Below, one piece after another: positions 47,274 through 57,443 of a DNA stretch of 64,000 nucleotides; positions within the stretch are counted from its first letter, which is position 1, and each line of letters opens with the position of its first letter. Both the position numbers and the translations under genes were made by a program. The notes below the pieces were generated by a model, which searched no databases, had not been told where the DNA came from, and worked only from the letters and a program-made list of their open reading frames with translations. The DNA is from Brevundimonas sp. MYb52. Its GTDB lineage: Bacteria > Pseudomonadota > Alphaproteobacteria > Caulobacterales > Caulobacteraceae. The stretch covers positions 209,867-273,866 of the forward strand of contig NZ_PCPB01000003.1 of assembly GCF_002979535.1 (NCBI RefSeq). The letters run 5' to 3'.

Positions 47274-48089
47274 TCAGCCGACAAAGGCGCGCTCCAGAAC
47301 ATAGTCGCCGGGTTCGGCGTTCGAGCCTTCTTTCAGGCCGTAGGATTCCAGCAGCTCGCCGGTCTCCTTGATCATGGCCATCGAGCCGCACAGCATGACG
47401 CGGTCGCTGTTGGGCGAGAAGCCGATGGGCAGTTGCAGGTCGGCGAAGACATCCCCCGACTTGATGCGGTCGGTGATCCGGCCCGGCGTCTCGAAACGCT
47501 CGCGGGTCACGGTGGGGTAATAGGTCAGTTGCGCCTTGGCCTCGTCGCCGATCAGCGGATCGTCGTGGATCTCGTGGCTGAAGAAGTCGCGATAGGCCAG
47601 GTCGGCGACATTGCGCACCGTGTGGCAGACGATGACCTGCTTGAAGCGCGAATAGGTCTCGGGATCGCGCGCGACCGACAGCCAGGGCGCCAGGCCGGTG
47701 CCCGTGCCGATCAGCCACAGACGCTCGCCGCCGGTCAGGGCGTCCAGCACCAGGGTGCCGGTCGGCTTCTTGCCCATCAGGACGCTGTCGCCCGCGACGA
47801 TCTTCTGCAGGCGCGAGGTCAGGGGACCGTCCTCGACCTTGATCGAGAAGAACTCCAGTTCTTCGGCCCAGAAGGGGCTGGCGATGGAATAGGCGCGCAG
47901 AACAGGCTTGCCGCCGTCCTCGCCCGGCAGGCCGATCATCACGAACTCGCCGGAACGGAAACGGAAATCCTCGGGGCGTTTCACGCCGAAGCTGAACAGT
48001 TGGTCGTTCCAGTGGCGGACCCACAGGACTTCCAGACTATGGAACGGGCTGGCCTTGACGGGCGGCGCGGCGGTGGAGGCGTCGGACAT
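47274..48089 (-). CDS. fpr: Ferredoxin--NADP+ reductase
   Basis: A 271-residue flavoprotein. FAD binding is shown by LRAYSIASPFW near 65-75, and the NADP domain by LIGTGTGLAPWLSV near 126-139 and the CGSMAMIKE near 235. It belongs to the bacterial Fpr group that supplies electrons to ferredoxin or flavodoxin, for example under oxidative stress. Start ATG at 48089; a family A repeat lies just upstream. Confidence 0.92.
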   Translation of the reverse strand: MSDASTAAPPVKASPFHSLEVLWVRHWNDQLFSFGVKRPEDFRFRSGEFVMIGLPGEDGGKPVLRAYSIASPFWAEELEFFSIKVEDGPLTSRLQKIVAGDSVLMGKKPTGTLVLDALTGGERLWLIGTGTGLAPWLSVARDPETYSRFKQVIVCHTVRNVADLAYRDFFSHEIHDDPLIGDEAKAQLTYYPTVTRERFETPGRITDRIKSGDVFADLQLPIGFSPNSDRVMLCGSMAMIKETGELLESYGLKEGSNAEPGDYVLERAFVG

Positions 48090-48139
48090 GGCGACTACCT
48101 AGGCCGTCGTGGGCGGTTGCGAAAGAGTGCTGCGACGAT

Positions 48140-48287
48140 CCTTCTCCCCTTGTGGGAGAAGGTGGCAGGCGAAGCCTGACGGATGAGGGGTCTTGCAACC
48201 GGTCTTGCCAAGCAGCTTTTGTCTCTGCTGGAGAAACCCCTCATCCGACCCGCTGCGCGGGCCACCTTCTCCCACAAGGGGAGAAGG
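48140..48287. repeat. Intergenic inverted repeat, family A copy 2
   Basis: A 148-bp element. Left arm CTTCTCCCCTTGTGGGAGAA (48141-48160), right arm its inverse (48264-48287), with GGATGAGGGG/CCCCTCATCC forming an inner inverted pair. It fills the spacer between fpr and the DPP IV-like gene. Confidence 0.85.
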
Positions 48288-48335
48288 GAGAAAGGGGGGA
48301 TGACGGCGGAAGATTCCGCCTCTAGCTTCCCCGCC

Positions 48336-50618
48336 ATGCGCACATTTCTTCTTGCTTCGACGATCCTGATGGCTGCGACCTCGGCCTTTGCTCAATCTGC
48401 TCCGCAGCCGACGACGCCCCCGGCCGCGACCGCGCCAGCCTCGTCGATCCTGACGGTCGAGCGGGTCTTCGCCAATCCTTCGCTGGCTGGACCGGTGGCC
48501 AAGGGCGTCAGCCTGTCGCCGGACGGTGATCTGGTCGCCTTCTTGCGTTCGCGCGAGGACGACGTGGATGTGCTGGACCTGTGGGCCGCGCCGGTGAAGG
48601 GCGGCGAGCCGTTCAAGCTGATCGACGCCCGCGCCCTGGTCCCTGACGCGGGCGAACTGTCCGAGGCCGAGAAGGCGCGGCGCGAGCGGATGCGGATTTC
48701 GCAGCGCGGCGTGGTCGAATATTCCTGGGATGAACAGGGCCGCTACATCCTGGCCCCGCTGGAAGGCGACATCTTCCTGGCCAACCGCGCGGACGGCGCC
48801 GTGCGCCGCCTGACGGAAACCACGGCGGATGAGATCGACGCCAAGGTCTCGCCCAAGGGCTCTTTTGTCAGCTTCGTGCGCGATCAGGATCTGGTGGTGC
48901 TGAACCTGGCTTCGGGCGCCGAACAGGCGATCACCACGGACGGCGACGGCCTGATCACCTGGGCCACGGCGGAGTTCATCGCTCAGGAAGAGCTGGATCG
49001 CGACACCGGCTACTGGTGGAGCCCGGACGAGCGCTTCATCGCCCTGCAACGCACGGACGAGACGCAGGTGGACATCATTCCGCGCCTCGACATCACCGGC
49101 GGCGGCGCCTCGGTGACCGAGCAGCGCTACCCGCGCGCCGGGCGTCCCAACGCTGTGGTCGAGCTCTATGTGCAGGATATTCAGGCCGGTCAGCGGGTCA
49201 AGGTCGACCTGGGCGCCGACGCCGACATCTATCTGGCCCGCGTCAACTGGGCCAAGGACGGACGGACCCTCTATGTCCAGCGCCTGTCGCGCGACCAGAA
49301 GGCGCTGGACCTGCTGAGCGTTGATCCGACGACCGGCGTCAGCCGCGTCATCGCCACCCAACGCTCTGACGCCTGGGTGCCGCTGAACCATGACTTCAAG
49401 CCTCTGACGAACGGCGACTTCATCTGGGCCTCGGAAGAGAGCGGCTGGAAACACCTCTACCTCTACAACCGCGACGGTCGCCGTCTGCGCGCGATTACGC
49501 GCGGCGACTATCCGGTCAAGGCGCTGGAAGGCGTCAACGAGGCGACGGGCGAAGTCTTCTTCACCGCCTCGATGCGCGACGGGAAGGAATATCCCATCGA
49601 GCAGCAGCTGTTCCGCGCCAGCCTGAAGCGGACGACGACGCCTACGGAAATCACCCCGCGCGGCGGCTGGTGGAGCGCCTCGGTCAACCGGACCGGCACG
49701 GCCTATGTCGGCAACTATACCGACGTGAACACGCCGTCGCAGTCGGCGCTGTATTCGATCGACGGCCAGCGCGTGCGCTGGATCGAGGAGAATAAGCTGC
49801 AACCCGGCCACCCGTTCTGGCCCTATGCCGCGCGCCAGCAGAAGCCGACCTTCGGCACGCTGCAGAGCCACGGCGAGAGCCTGATGTGGCAGATGACGAC
49901 GCCGCCGGACTTTGATCCGTCGAAGACCTATCCGGTGGTGATGCAGGTTTACGGCGGCCCGTCGGGCGGCGGGGTCAAGAACGCCTGGCAGGGCGCGACC
50001 AATCAGCTTCTGACCGAGGCCGGTTATATCGTCTTCCGCCTGGACAACCGGGGCGAGGGCGACCGTTCGGCGGCCTTCAAGCAGGCCCTCTATCTGAAGA
50101 TGGGTCAGCCCGAGATCGAGGATCAGGTCATCGCCGCTGACTATCTACGGTCGCTGCCCTATGTCGACGACAGCCGCATCGCCATGATGGGCTGGTCCTA
50201 CGGCGGCTTCATGAGCCTGATGGCCCTGACCGAGCCCAAGATGGGTCTGGCCTCGGCCCTGGCCGGCGCCCCGCCAACCGAGTGGGGCCTCTACGACACC
50301 GCCTACACCGAGCGCTACATGTCGACGCCGCAGGCCAACGTCGAGGGTTATGCCGCTTCGGACGTTCTGGGGCGTCTGGATCACCTGACGGGGCGTCTGC
50401 TGCTGCTTCACGGCATGGCCGACGACAACGTCATCTTCGAGAACACCACGCGGGTGCTGAACGCGCTGCAGGAAAAGAGCATCCCCTTCGAGACCATGCT
50501 CTATCCCGGACAGCGCCACGGCGTGCGCGGCAACGAGAGGCAGCTTCACCTATGGCGCACCTACCTCGACTTCCTGGACCGCACCATCGGCACGCGGGCG
50601 CCCGCAAAGGCGGACTGA
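48336..50618 (+). CDS. Exported dipeptidyl peptidase IV-like S9 peptidase
   Basis: A 760-residue enzyme with a signal peptide (MRTFLLASTILMAATSAFAQ). The beta propeller holds the double-glutamate motif Glu218-Glu219 (AQEELDRD) that anchors a free N-terminus in DPP IV. The hydrolase domain has Ser621 in GWSYGGF, Asp696 in GMADDNV and His728 in GQRHGVRG. It should release N-terminal dipeptides, often X-Pro, in the periplasm. The ATG at 48300, 12 codons upstream, has a purine-rich site and may be the true start; 48336 gives the cleaner signal. The last 67 bp overlap the amidase gene in another frame. Confidence 0.93.
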   Translation: MRTFLLASTILMAATSAFAQSAPQPTTPPAATAPASSILTVERVFANPSLAGPVAKGVSLSPDGDLVAFLRSREDDVDVLDLWAAPVKGGEPFKLIDARALVPDAGELSEAEKARRERMRISQRGVVEYSWDEQGRYILAPLEGDIFLANRADGAVRRLTETTADEIDAKVSPKGSFVSFVRDQDLVVLNLASGAEQAITTDGDGLITWATAEFIAQEELDRDTGYWWSPDERFIALQRTDETQVDIIPRLDITGGGASVTEQRYPRAGRPNAVVELYVQDIQAGQRVKVDLGADADIYLARVNWAKDGRTLYVQRLSRDQKALDLLSVDPTTGVSRVIATQRSDAWVPLNHDFKPLTNGDFIWASEESGWKHLYLYNRDGRRLRAITRGDYPVKALEGVNEATGEVFFTASMRDGKEYPIEQQLFRASLKRTTTPTEITPRGGWWSASVNRTGTAYVGNYTDVNTPSQSALYSIDGQRVRWIEENKLQPGHPFWPYAARQQKPTFGTLQSHGESLMWQMTTPPDFDPSKTYPVVMQVYGGPSGGGVKNAWQGATNQLLTEAGYIVFRLDNRGEGDRSAAFKQALYLKMGQPEIEDQVIAADYLRSLPYVDDSRIAMMGWSYGGFMSLMALTEPKMGLASALAGAPPTEWGLYDTAYTERYMSTPQANVEGYAASDVLGRLDHLTGRLLLLHGMADDNVIFENTTRVLNALQEKSIPFETMLYPGQRHGVRGNERQLHLWRTYLDFLDRTIGTRAPAKAD

Positions 50619-52159
50619 TCGCGGGGGTCGCGCTGGTTCTGGCCTGTGCGACCCCGACATCAGCTGAAGTTCAGGCGGCGTCGGCTGGGCCTCTTGTTGA
50701 GGTCACCCGACGTCCCTTGTTCGGAATTCCCATTCGACCGCCGCTATCGGCGGAGAATCTGATGCGGCAACACGTTGAGCATGATGCTCGCGCTGCACGG
50801 AGCGTTGTTCAGTGGGCTGACCCTTCTGTTCTCGGCCCCCTGCTTCCGGGCAGCGAGATGCATGCAACGCCGGATGCCCCGCTCACCCTGCTGTCGGGCC
50901 TGCCTATCCTGCTGAAGGACAATGTCGAGACCCGCGACATGCCGACGACGGCGGGCTCGCTGGCCCTGGCGGCCAATGCGCCGGGTCGCGACGCGCCTCT
51001 GGTCGCGCGCTTGCGCGACGCCGGCGCGATAATCCTTGGCAAGACCAATCTGTCGGAGTGGGCGAACATCCGCTCGTCGGACTCCATCAGCGGCTGGAGC
51101 GCGGTCGATGGCCAGACGCGCAACCCCTATGACCCAACCCGGACACCTTGCGGCTCTTCATCGGGCAGCGCCGTGGCCGTCGCTATCGGCCTGGCGCCGG
51201 TGGCCATCGGCACCGAGACGGACGGCTCGATCACCTGTCCCGCCTCGGTCAACGGCGTGGTCGGGTTCAAGCCGACCGTGGGCCTGGTCAGCCGCACCCA
51301 TATCGTGCCGATCAGCCATTCCCAGGACACCGCCGGTCCCATCGCCACGACGGTCGAGGACGCCGCCATCGTCCTGAGCGTCATCGCCGGCAGTGATCCC
51401 GCTGATCCGGCCACGCTTGAGGCCGACGCGCGCAAGGTCGACTATCGCGCGGCCCTGGACGCGAACAGTCTGCGGGGCGCCCGCATCGGGGTGATGCGCT
51501 TCCTGCTGGCTTCCTATTCCGCCGCGACCCGCGCCGAGTTCGAGCGGGCCCTGACCGCCCTGCGCGCCGCCGGGGCTGAGGTGGTCGAGATTGAGCAGGC
51601 CCCGTCTGATCTGCGCGCCATCGGCGGCTGGGAGATGACGGTCCTGATGACGGAACTGAAACACGACCTGAACGCCTATCTGGCCTCGACGGACCCGGCG
51701 CAGGTCAAGACGCGGACCCTGGCCGACGTCATCGCCTTCAACGCCGCAGAACCGCGCGAGACGGTGCTGTTCGGTCAGGACCTGTTCGAACGCGCCCAGG
51801 CGACCGGCGGTCTGAGCGACCCCGCCTATGTCGAGGCGCGGGCCAAATCCCTGCAGGCGGCGGGGCCCGAGGGCATCGACCGCATGATGGCCGAGCATCG
51901 CGTCGTCGCCCTGATCGCGCCGACCACCTCGCGGGCCTGGACCAACGACCCCAAGGACGACGACGAAATGCAGGGCTCGGCCAGTCGGCTGGCGGCGGTG
52001 GCCGGCTATCCGCATCTGAGCGTGCCCATGGGCTTTGACCGGGGGATGCCGGTGGGGCTGAGCTTCATTGGCGGCAAGTGGGACGACGCCCGAATCCTGT
52101 CGCTGGGTCATGCCTATGAACGGGCGACGCGGGAGCGCCGACCGCCGCCAAGGCCCTGA
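50552..52159 (+). CDS. Amidase-signature hydrolase, probably exported
   Basis: A 535-residue amidase with the Ser-Ser-Lys triad: Lys122 in ILLKDN, cis-Ser202 in CGSSSGSA, nucleophile Ser226 in GTETDGS. Residues about 20-37 form a hydrophobic signal (LIAGVALVLACATPTSA). The start at 50552 is tentative: it is in a different frame inside the end of the peptidase gene. Residues 40-100 match the usual amidase N-terminus poorly and are less GC-rich, so the front end may be rebuilt or degenerate. It hydrolyses amide bonds in small molecules or peptides; substrate unknown. Confidence 0.83.
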   Translation: MAHLPRLPGPHHRHAGARKGGLIAGVALVLACATPTSAEVQAASAGPLVEVTRRPLFGIPIRPPLSAENLMRQHVEHDARAARSVVQWADPSVLGPLLPGSEMHATPDAPLTLLSGLPILLKDNVETRDMPTTAGSLALAANAPGRDAPLVARLRDAGAIILGKTNLSEWANIRSSDSISGWSAVDGQTRNPYDPTRTPCGSSSGSAVAVAIGLAPVAIGTETDGSITCPASVNGVVGFKPTVGLVSRTHIVPISHSQDTAGPIATTVEDAAIVLSVIAGSDPADPATLEADARKVDYRAALDANSLRGARIGVMRFLLASYSAATRAEFERALTALRAAGAEVVEIEQAPSDLRAIGGWEMTVLMTELKHDLNAYLASTDPAQVKTRTLADVIAFNAAEPRETVLFGQDLFERAQATGGLSDPAYVEARAKSLQAAGPEGIDRMMAEHRVVALIAPTTSRAWTNDPKDDDEMQGSASRLAAVAGYPHLSVPMGFDRGMPVGLSFIGGKWDDARILSLGHAYERATRERRPPPRP

Positions 52160-52192
52160 GCAACCTCGGCCGTTTCGGCGGGTTAAACGGCG

Positions 52193-52636
<444 letters not shown>

Positions 52637-52786
52637 AGTCTAATTCGTCTGAATAGTCTGAAATCCGTCCGGGGCGCTGGTAGGCCGCTCATCATGACGC
52701 AGGGAGGGGAGGCGGCAGGCCAATGGGCCTGAGATGCGCGCAATCGTCGTGATTTTCCGGGGTTGGAGTCTCAGATTAGGCGCGCT

Positions 52787-52827
52787 GGCGCGACGTCGCG
52801 CGAGTTTCGCGTGGCAGACGTCGCGCC
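52787..52827. repeat. Inverted repeat, 11-nt arms
   Basis: GGCGCGACGTC (52787-52797) and GACGTCGCGCC (52817-52827), 19 nt apart. It lies in the 254-bp spacer between convergent genes, next to the half repeat at 52831. Could act as a terminator; no T-run. Confidence 0.5.
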
Positions 52828-52830
52828 GAC

Positions 52831-52879
52831 ACCCCTCATCCGGCCCTGACGGGCCACCTTCTCTTACAAGGGGAGAAGG
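52831..52879. repeat. Half copy of intergenic repeat, family A copy 3
   Basis: Matches the right half of the 48140-48287 element: CCCCTCATCC near its start and a TTCTC...GGGGAGAAGG end. The left half is missing. Located 12 bp from the stop of the M20 gene. The rest of the 52637-52890 spacer holds two GANTC sites (52636-52640 and 52766-52770) and no gene that I can support. Confidence 0.75.
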
Positions 52880-52890
52880 GGCGCGGGTCC

Positions 52891-54342
52891 TTAGTCGCGG
52901 TAGTTGAGGGCCGGGGGGCGGTCGCCGAGGAGGGCCTCGTATCTGAAGTCGGGGCCGCGACGGCGCTCGAACTCGGCCTTGGCCGTGGCGATGGTCTCGG
53001 GGCTCTGGAACAGTTCGGCGGTGGTCAGGGCCAGGGTCTTGGCGGCCAGATGGGCGCCCTTCAGGCCGATGGTCGAGCCGGCGGCCACCACGTTCTGCCA
53101 GGAGTGGCCGGCCGAGCCGGGGACGAAGGTGGCGGTGGACAGGCCCACGGTGGGGGCAACCCAAGAGACATCCGACACATCGGTGGAGCCGCCGAAATCG
53201 CCGCCGATCACCGCCGGTTCGATCGTGCCGACGCTGGCCAGGTCGGGCCGGGTCGGCAGGGTCTTCTGGATCTCGGTCGCCAAGGCGATTTCATCCGGTG
53301 TCCAGGTGATGCCGCCGACATGGCGCAGGTTGCGGTCCATGACATTCATCAGGGCCTCGTTCGGCAGCATGGAATAGACGCCGCCGATGGCCTCGAACTC
53401 GACGCGGGTGCCGGTGCCCAGCGCTGCGCCCTCAGCCGCCTTCTTCACCCGCTCCAGCACGTCGCGGACGATCTGCGGGTCGTTGTGGCGGACGTAGTAA
53501 TAGCTCTCGGCGAAGGCGGGGACGACGTTCGGCGCCTTGGCGCCGTCGGTGATGGCGTAGTGGATGCGGGTGCGGTCGGGCACATGCTCGCGCATCAGGT
53601 TGACCATGGCGTTCATGGCCTCGACCCCATCCAGGGCCGAGCGGCCGCGATCCGGCGCAGCGGCGGCATGGGCGGCCGTGCCGTAGAAGCGGAACTTGCC
53701 CGAGACATTGGACATGGTGTCGCCCTGGCGGGCGCTGTTGACGTTGCCGGGGTGCCAGTGGACGGCGACGTCGACATCGTTGAACAGGCCGTCGCGGACC
53801 ATATAGACCTTGCCCGAACCGCCTTCCTCGGCGGGGGTGCCATAGACGCGCAGTTCGCCCTTGATGTTGTTGGCGACCATCCAGTCCTTGACGGCGATGG
53901 CGGCGTGAACCGAGGCGGCGCCGAACAGGTTGTGGCCGCAGCCGTGACCGGCGTGGCCGCCAGCGGATTCCTGCACAGGGTTCAGGGTCTGCGACAGGCC
54001 GGGCAGGGCGTCGTATTCGGCCAGGACGGCGATAACCGGGCCGTCGCCGTTCTTGAAGCTGGCCAGGAAGGCCGTCGGTTCATTGGCGATGCCGGGGGTG
54101 ACGTTGAAGCCAGCCTCGGTCAGTTGGCCCTGCAGCAGGGTCGAGCTCTGGGTTTCCTGATAGCCCAGCTCGGCGAACTTCCAGATTTCCAGGGCGGCGT
54201 GGTCCAGAGCGGGCTGGTTGCGCTCGACCGTGCCGGTGATCTGGCTGCGGGCCTGGGGCGACAGTTCGGCGGCGAAGGCTGGGACGCCGAGGCCGGTCAG
54301 GGCGGCGGCGAGCGCCAGGGCGCGCATCGAGACGGGTTTCAT
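52891..54342 (-). CDS. Exported M20 amidohydrolase, AbgB-like
   Basis: A 483-residue metallohydrolase with a signal peptide (MKPVSMRALALAAALTGLGV, cleavage near AFA). Zinc-binding motifs are GHGCGHN at 132-138 and GTPAEEGGSGK near 168-178, then WHPGNVNSA and a His in GSAGHSW. The sequence is closest to AbgB, the subunit that cleaves p-aminobenzoyl-glutamate, but here it is exported and no AbgA gene is near. It probably removes acyl or amide groups from amino acids or glutamate conjugates. ATG at 54342 has GGAG upstream. Confidence 0.9.
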   Translation of the reverse strand: MKPVSMRALALAAALTGLGVPAFAAELSPQARSQITGTVERNQPALDHAALEIWKFAELGYQETQSSTLLQGQLTEAGFNVTPGIANEPTAFLASFKNGDGPVIAVLAEYDALPGLSQTLNPVQESAGGHAGHGCGHNLFGAASVHAAIAVKDWMVANNIKGELRVYGTPAEEGGSGKVYMVRDGLFNDVDVAVHWHPGNVNSARQGDTMSNVSGKFRFYGTAAHAAAAPDRGRSALDGVEAMNAMVNLMREHVPDRTRIHYAITDGAKAPNVVPAFAESYYYVRHNDPQIVRDVLERVKKAAEGAALGTGTRVEFEAIGGVYSMLPNEALMNVMDRNLRHVGGITWTPDEIALATEIQKTLPTRPDLASVGTIEPAVIGGDFGGSTDVSDVSWVAPTVGLSTATFVPGSAGHSWQNVVAAGSTIGLKGAHLAAKTLALTTAELFQSPETIATAKAEFERRRGPDFRYEALLGDRPPALNYRD

Positions 54343-54375
54343 CGGGAACTCCACAACAGGCATCGAAACGGAAAA

Positions 54376-54403
54376 GGGCGGGAGACGATGTCGCCTCCCG
54401 CCC
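54376..54403 (-). terminator. Terminator after the TonB receptor gene
   Basis: 9-bp stem GGGCGGGAG/CTCCCGCCC with a 10-nt loop. On the minus strand it is followed by TTTTCCGTTT, so it suits the receptor transcript; the M20 gene begins 34 bp further on. Confidence 0.8.
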
Positions 54404-54422
54404 GAAAGACCTCAAGACCGGA

Positions 54423-57400
54423 TCAGAAGGTCTTGCGGAAGCTGGCGTACCAATAGCGGCCATAGGGCTGATAGACGGTGCCGACAAAGCCCGCGGCCGA
54501 GAGGGGCGGTTCCTCGTCGGTCAGGTTGCGCACGCCCACGCGCACGGCCGTTCCGGCCAGACGGCCTTCGTCGAACTGATACTCGCCATAGAGGTTGGCG
54601 GTGATGGTCGCGTCCACCGTCCAGTAGTCACCCGCCGAGTTGGTCAGGCTGTCGTCATAGAGCGACGAGATGTACTGGGTGAAGGCGCCGACGGTCCAGG
54701 CGTCCTTGCGCCAGGTTCCGGCCAGGGACCACTTCCATTCGGGACGGCCCAAGTCGCGGATCATGTCGCCCATGCTGCCGCCCAGCGAGATCGACGAGGC
54801 GATGTCGCCGTTCTCCTTGGCGTCGACTAGGGCCTGAGCGCCCGGCGCCAGCTCGAGGTAGTATTTCAGCAGGTGCGAGACGTTCAGGTTCAGGCTGAAG
54901 TCGCCGTAAGCCGTGCCGCGCAGGCTCCACATGGCGCCCAGGTCCAGACCCTCGACGGTCTGGGGCTGCTGGTTGGTGTAGGCGTCGGTGATGTATTGCA
55001 CCTCGCCCACGGCGGTCAGGCCGGTGCCGGCGAAGATGGCCTGATCAGCCGCCGTCGCATCGGCGCGCACGACGTTGGGGTTGGAGCTTCCCTGCTTGCG
55101 CAGCAGGTAGTCGAGGATCAGGGCGTTCTGGCCGCGGAACAGACCGACCATGCCGGTCTGCTCGACCCGCCACCAGTCGGCGGTGAAGGTGAGGTCGCCG
55201 AACTGTTCGGGGACGAAGCGGGGCTGGACGACCAATCCGAAGGACAGGGTTTCGGATTCTTCGGGCTGCAGGTCGGGGTTGCCGGAGCGGCGCTCGGCCG
55301 TGAGCTTGCGGACGTGAGTCTGGTTGGCGTTGGCCTTGTCCGCGAAACTGTTGGGAATGTTGGAGACGGTGCTGGCGCCGCACTGGTTCATGTCGGTGAT
55401 GGCGCCACGACGCAGTAGGGCCTCGCAGTAGATGTAGTCGTTCGAGCTGTTGGAGCGGGTGATCACCGTGGCGTTGATCTGCTCCAGGTTGGGGGCGCGG
55501 AAGCCCTGGGCCCAGGAGCCGCGAACACGGAAGCCGTCCACGATGTCCCAGGCGGCGGCGACCTTGGGCTTGGCCACGTCGCCGAAGTCCGAATAGTTCT
55601 CGAAGCGGCCCGCGACCTGAACCTCCAGGTTGTGAACCAGGGGGATGTTCATTTCCGGCGACACCAGGGGGGCGGCGAACTCCAGATAGGCCGAGAAGAC
55701 GTCGCGCTCGCCGTAGGTGTCGGGGTTTTCGGACGAGTTGATGAGGTCGCTGTAGGTCGCGCCCGACTTGTCGGTGTAGCGGATCGTGCCGTCGATGCGG
55801 CTGTCGCGATCGTCCAGCTGGGTTTCGGTGCGCGCCTCGATGCCGGCGGCCATGCCGACGGGACCGCCGGGCAGGGTGAAGAGGTCCGGGCGAGAGATCT
55901 TGAAGTCCCACAGGCCCAACTCGGTCTTGGTCTTGCGAACCATGTCGACGCGAATGGCGTCCAGCGCCGCCTGGTTGGACGGAGTGGCGTCGCCGAAGCG
56001 CGGATTGGCCGGGTCGCCGCCGTTGAAGAAGTTATAGGCGTCAGGCGTCGACTTGGCCGTCCACTCGGCCAGCTTGGTGGTCGAGATGTTGTCGGACACG
56101 TCCTTGGCCGTGGCTTCGGACCAGAGCAGGGCCGATTCCCAGTTCCAACCGCGCCATTCGCCGCGCAGGCCGCCGAGGGCGCGATACTGCTGGTTCGTCA
56201 CCTCGACATTGATCGGCCCCATGTCGTTGAAGCGATAGCCGGTCAGGCGCAGGTCCCGCCCGAACGGGTTGTAGTAGTTCGTGCCGGCGATGGTCATGGC
56301 GACCGACGACAGGGTGTTGATCGGGGCCTGGCGGGCGTTGGATTGGGCATAATAGACGCCCAGTTCGCCGAAGGCCTCGACCGCATCGTTGATTTTATAG
56401 CGGCCGGTCAGGAAGAGGTTGAAGCGATCGACCTCGGGCACGACGGTGAGGTCTTCCTTGGCCGTGTCCGCCAGCAGGGAGGCGTCGACATTGGTCGTCT
56501 TCTTCAGGCACAGGCCGTCAGCCAGGGCGGCGGCGCATCCGGCCAGGGTGTCGGGCTGGATGGTGAAGGTGGTGAAACTCTGGCCGCCATAGGTGGCGGC
56601 GCTGGGCAGGGTGAACTGTCCCCAGGGCGTCAGCGACGACAGACCGTTCAGGGCCGATCCTGTGAAGCCAGTGCCGTCGAACAGCGGGCGCTTGTCGTCG
56701 GAGGCGGTGAAGGACTGATCCAGCGTCGAAAGCTCGTCGCGGTGGTCATAGTTGAAGAAGGCCGAGATGTTGCCGCGGCCGTCCTGGATGTCCTTGCCGC
56801 CATAGGCGGAGAAGTTGGTCTCCCACATGTCTGTGCCCTCGGCGAAGCCGTACTGGGCCGAGATGGTCAGGTCGGTCATGTCGTCGCGCAGGACGGTGTT
56901 GATGACCCCCGCCACGGCGTCGGCGCCATAGATGGCCGCGGCGCCGTCGCGCAGGACTTCCAGCCGCTTCAGGCCCGACACCGGGATGGCGTTGGTGTTG
57001 TAGGTCAGGACCGGCACCAGGTGCTCGTTGGCCTGAGAGGTGGGGTGGCCGACGACGCGGCGCCCGTTCAGCAGGACGAGGGTGTTGCCGATGCCCAGGC
57101 TGCGCAGGTTGACCGAGCCGGTGTCGCCGCGCGCCGAGTTGGAGCTGGCCGGCAGATAGGAGGAGTTGAAGGTCACGTCGCCCATCTGGGGAATGGTGCG
57201 CAGCAGTTCGTCGCCTGAGGTGGCGGCTGCGGCCAGGATCTGCTCCTCGCCGACCACGGTCACGGGCAGGGCGGCGGTGACCTTGGCGCCGCGAATCTGC
57301 GATCCGACGACGATGATCTCATCGACCTGGGTGGCCTCCTGTTCGGGGGCGTCCTGGGCGGCGGCGGCGCCGGCCAGGCCAAACAGAGCGGTCGTGGCCA

Positions 57401-57443
57401 GCATGGCCGTCTTGAGGTTTCGGCGGGTGAAGACTGCAGGCAT
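54423..57443 (-). CDS. TonB-dependent outer-membrane receptor
   Basis: A 1006-residue receptor. Signal peptide ends near AAAAQ (residue 30), the TonB box region reads DEIIVVGSQI, the plug has LLNGRRVVGHPTSQ and DGAAAIYGADAVAGVIN, and the beta barrel ends in an aromatic residue (SFRKTF). The long barrel and plug style are those of receptors for peptides or complex organic matter rather than siderophores, though this cannot be proved. GAGGGG lies before the ATG at 57443. The divergent gamma-glutamyltransferase gene is 333 bp away. Confidence 0.94.
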   Translation of the reverse strand: MPAVFTRRNLKTAMLATTALFGLAGAAAAQDAPEQEATQVDEIIVVGSQIRGAKVTAALPVTVVGEEQILAAAATSGDELLRTIPQMGDVTFNSSYLPASSNSARGDTGSVNLRSLGIGNTLVLLNGRRVVGHPTSQANEHLVPVLTYNTNAIPVSGLKRLEVLRDGAAAIYGADAVAGVINTVLRDDMTDLTISAQYGFAEGTDMWETNFSAYGGKDIQDGRGNISAFFNYDHRDELSTLDQSFTASDDKRPLFDGTGFTGSALNGLSSLTPWGQFTLPSAATYGGQSFTTFTIQPDTLAGCAAALADGLCLKKTTNVDASLLADTAKEDLTVVPEVDRFNLFLTGRYKINDAVEAFGELGVYYAQSNARQAPINTLSSVAMTIAGTNYYNPFGRDLRLTGYRFNDMGPINVEVTNQQYRALGGLRGEWRGWNWESALLWSEATAKDVSDNISTTKLAEWTAKSTPDAYNFFNGGDPANPRFGDATPSNQAALDAIRVDMVRKTKTELGLWDFKISRPDLFTLPGGPVGMAAGIEARTETQLDDRDSRIDGTIRYTDKSGATYSDLINSSENPDTYGERDVFSAYLEFAAPLVSPEMNIPLVHNLEVQVAGRFENYSDFGDVAKPKVAAAWDIVDGFRVRGSWAQGFRAPNLEQINATVITRSNSSNDYIYCEALLRRGAITDMNQCGASTVSNIPNSFADKANANQTHVRKLTAERRSGNPDLQPEESETLSFGLVVQPRFVPEQFGDLTFTADWWRVEQTGMVGLFRGQNALILDYLLRKQGSSNPNVVRADATAADQAIFAGTGLTAVGEVQYITDAYTNQQPQTVEGLDLGAMWSLRGTAYGDFSLNLNVSHLLKYYLELAPGAQALVDAKENGDIASSISLGGSMGDMIRDLGRPEWKWSLAGTWRKDAWTVGAFTQYISSLYDDSLTNSAGDYWTVDATITANLYGEYQFDEGRLAGTAVRVGVRNLTDEEPPLSAAGFVGTVYQPYGRYWYASFRKTF

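Noticed and set aside
52640..53164. Leftward frame across the 52637-52890 spacer
   Set aside because: It is largely a shadow of the end of the M20 gene plus repeat sequence; no ribosome site or family features.
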